A stretch of DNA of 64,000 nucleotides, from assembly GCA_903898675.1 (NCBI GenBank), contig CAIUGM010000040.1, forward strand, positions 110,814-174,813, written 5' to 3'. The position numbers and the translations under genes were made by a program. Shown here piece by piece: positions 62,790-64,000 of the stretch; position 1 is the first letter of the stretch; each line of letters begins with the position of its first letter. Under the pieces are notes generated by a model, which saw only the letters and a program-made list of their open reading frames with translations, did not search any database and was not told where the DNA came from. This stretch comes from an uncultured Verrucomicrobiota bacterium (GTDB taxonomy: Bacteria > Verrucomicrobiota > Verrucomicrobiia > Opitutales > Opitutaceae).

Positions 62790-63872
62790 GTGGTTGCCAC
62801 CCTTACCCAGCCTGCGCCCGTGCTCGAGCTAACTGTCGTGATCCCCTGCCTGAATGAGGCGCGGACAATCAGCGGCTGCGTGCGGGAGGCGGCCGCTTCT
62901 CTGCTCGAAGCCCAGATCATGGGCGAAGTCTTGGTCGCCGACAATGGCAGCACTGATGGTTCAAGGGAGCTGGCCGCACAGGCCGGCGCGCGGGTCGTGC
63001 CCATCCCCAGCAAGGGCTACGGCAGTGCCCTGCGCGGCGGGATCGCGGCGGCCCGCGGACGCTATATCCTGATGGGTGATGGCGATGGCAGCTACGACTT
63101 CAGTCACCTGTCGCGATTTGTCGCCCGGTTGCGGGCCGGCGCGGATCTGGTTGTGGGCAACCGGTTTCTCGGCGGGCTCGAGCCGGGTGCGATGCCCTGG
63201 AAAAATCGATATCTCGGCAACCCGGTACTGTCCTTTATCGGCCGCCTATTCTTCCGCACCGGCATCGGTGACTTCCATTGTGGGCTGAGAGCCTTTTCCC
63301 GCGAGGCGTACCAACAGATGGACCTACGCACCACCGGCATGGAACTGGCCTCGGAGATGGTCATCAAGGCGGTGCTTTTCGGGCTGCGCGTCGAGGAGGT
63401 CCCCACGGTGCTCCGCCGGGATGGGCGCGACCGGCCGCCCCACTTGCGACCCTGGCGGGATGGTTGGCGCCACCTGCGCTTCATGCTGTTATTTAGCCCA
63501 CGCTGGCTTTTCTGGTATCCCGGCATCCTCCTGATGGCGGCCGGCCTGATCAGCGGAGCCCTGCTCATGCAAGGGCCTCTGCCTCTGGGGCGAATAACCC
63601 TCGACGTGCACACCCTGCTGTTTGCCGCCGTGGCCGTGCTGATCGGTTTCCAAGCCGCCTCTTTTGCCGTACTGAGCAAATTCTTCGGGATCCGCGCGGG
63701 GCTGCGCCGGCCGGAATCCCGCTTTGAGAATTGGTTCCGCCACGTGACGCTGGAGTCCGGCCTGATCTGCGGCGGCCTGCTGGTGGCAGCGGGTCTTTTC
63801 ATTTCCGCGGGAGCGGTGTGGAGCTGGGGCGGCCGGGGTTTTGGCCAGCTGCAACCCACCACGACCCTCTGA
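62790..63872 (+). CDS. GT2 glycosyltransferase, polyprenyl-phosphate sugar synthase-like, membrane-anchored
   Basis: A 360-residue protein starting with GTG. LTVVIPCLNEARTISGCV, VADNGSTDGSRELA and the metal-binding YILMGDGDGSYDFS (around residues 91-104) define a GT2 domain. KGYGSALRGGI and DFHCGLRAFSREAY are typical of the branch related to dolichyl/undecaprenyl-phosphate glucosyl- or mannosyltransferases. Three C-terminal membrane helices lie at ~235-345. With the three GT-C-like genes before it, it may provide their polyprenyl-phosphate sugar. Its stop codon lies directly at the left end of an IS3-type element, so its C-terminus is intact but any downstream operon partner may have been cut off. 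Confidence 0.87.
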   Translation: MVATLTQPAPVLELTVVIPCLNEARTISGCVREAAASLLEAQIMGEVLVADNGSTDGSRELAAQAGARVVPIPSKGYGSALRGGIAAARGRYILMGDGDGSYDFSHLSRFVARLRAGADLVVGNRFLGGLEPGAMPWKNRYLGNPVLSFIGRLFFRTGIGDFHCGLRAFSREAYQQMDLRTTGMELASEMVIKAVLFGLRVEEVPTVLRRDGRDRPPHLRPWRDGWRHLRFMLLFSPRWLFWYPGILLMAAGLISGALLMQGPLPLGRITLDVHTLLFAAVAVLIGFQAASFAVLSKFFGIRAGLRRPESRFENWFRHVTLESGLICGGLLVAAGLFISAGAVWSWGGRGFGQLQPTTTL

Positions 63873-63935
63873 CGTGATTCCGGTAATTCGAGCCGCTTGA
63901 AATGTCGGTCTGGGCCAATAAAAAGGACCCAGATC

Positions 63936-64000
63936 ATGAAAGGTAAACGCTACAGTACAGAGGAGAAAGTCCGTATCCTGCGGGACGTGGACGGAGGCAA
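63936..64000 (+). mobile_element. IS3-family transposase OrfA, 5' end only (window edge)
   Basis: The ATG at 63936 opens a frame reading MKGKRYSTEEKVRILRDVDG up to the window end. This is the N-terminus of the helix-turn-helix OrfA of IS3-type insertion sequences. The ~63 bp between the preceding stop and this ATG probably contain the left inverted repeat, but the exact IS end cannot be fixed without the right end. It marks the boundary of the polysaccharide locus in this window. Confidence 0.72.

Noticed and set aside
1..64000. tRNA, rRNA, riboswitch and CRISPR searches by eye
   Set aside because: No cloverleaf with a typical CCA-side arm, no conserved rRNA stretch and no spaced short repeats were noticed; by-eye inspection cannot exclude small RNAs.

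Overview
This 64 kb window is a GC-rich bacterial chromosomal segment that is almost entirely a surface-polysaccharide biosynthesis locus. It holds about 43 protein genes. Nearly all lie on the + strand and are packed tightly, with many ATGA or TGATG stop/start overlaps. Gene content, GC richness and the four-helix-bundle cassettes suggest a Verrucomicrobiota (Opitutaceae-like) bacterium. That placement is an inference; there is no rRNA or other taxonomic marker in the window.

Layout. (1) 1-1548: two tandem GDP-mannose 4,6-dehydratase-like genes, the first cut by the window edge. (2) 1726-6210, minus strand: a large secreted protein (HELGH metallopeptidase-like N-terminus, four Ig-like domains, five FG-GAP/VCBS-type repeats) and an acyltransferase. 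(3) 6442-19237: a long + operon with a Wzt-type ABC ATPase, a sulfotransferase, methyltransferases, multidomain glycosyltransferases, a polytopic membrane protein and a second acyltransferase, followed by a second sulfotransferase-like gene on the minus strand (19234-20007). (4) 20164-31144: GT2 enzymes, methyltransferases, an epimerase, a membrane protein and an oxidoreductase trio (UDP-glucose-dehydrogenase-like protein lacking the catalytic Cys, SDR, Gfo/Idh/MocA). (5) 31403-35368: a compact set for GDP-D-glycero-D-manno-heptose (GHMP kinase, nucleotidyltransferase, SIS isomerase, HAD phosphatase) plus a transaldolase-type enzyme that could feed it sedoheptulose 7-phosphate. (6) 35425-55473: giant glycosyltransferases built from shared beta-rich N-terminal domains plus GT2 and GT4 modules, including a four-gene tandem family, with two paralogous GT39-like membrane proteins facing each other in the middle. 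(7) 55635-63872: three more polytopic GT-C-like proteins and a GT2 enzyme. The window ends in the first codons of an IS3-type transposase.

How the genes could work together: nucleotide sugars, among them a GDP-heptose and 4-keto-6-deoxy derivatives, are made by groups 1, 4 and 5. GT2/GT4 enzymes assemble a complex glycan in the cytoplasm. Polyprenyl-phosphate-type GT2 enzymes and the GT-C membrane proteins may add further sugars on the outer face. Methyl, acyl and sulfate groups decorate the chain. The Wzt-type ATPase points to ABC-dependent export, but no Wzm permease, Wzx or Wzy is recognisable in the window.

The most unusual signal is a set of small elements at stop/start junctions of otherwise closely packed genes. 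One carries an intact four-helix-bundle (23S rRNA intervening-sequence-type) ORF, one an internally deleted copy, one a frameshifted C-terminal relic, and one only a hairpin. Each is bounded by inverted repeats that start at or close to the upstream stop codon and end against the downstream start codon. A related-looking short palindromic insert is in frame inside a GT2 gene.
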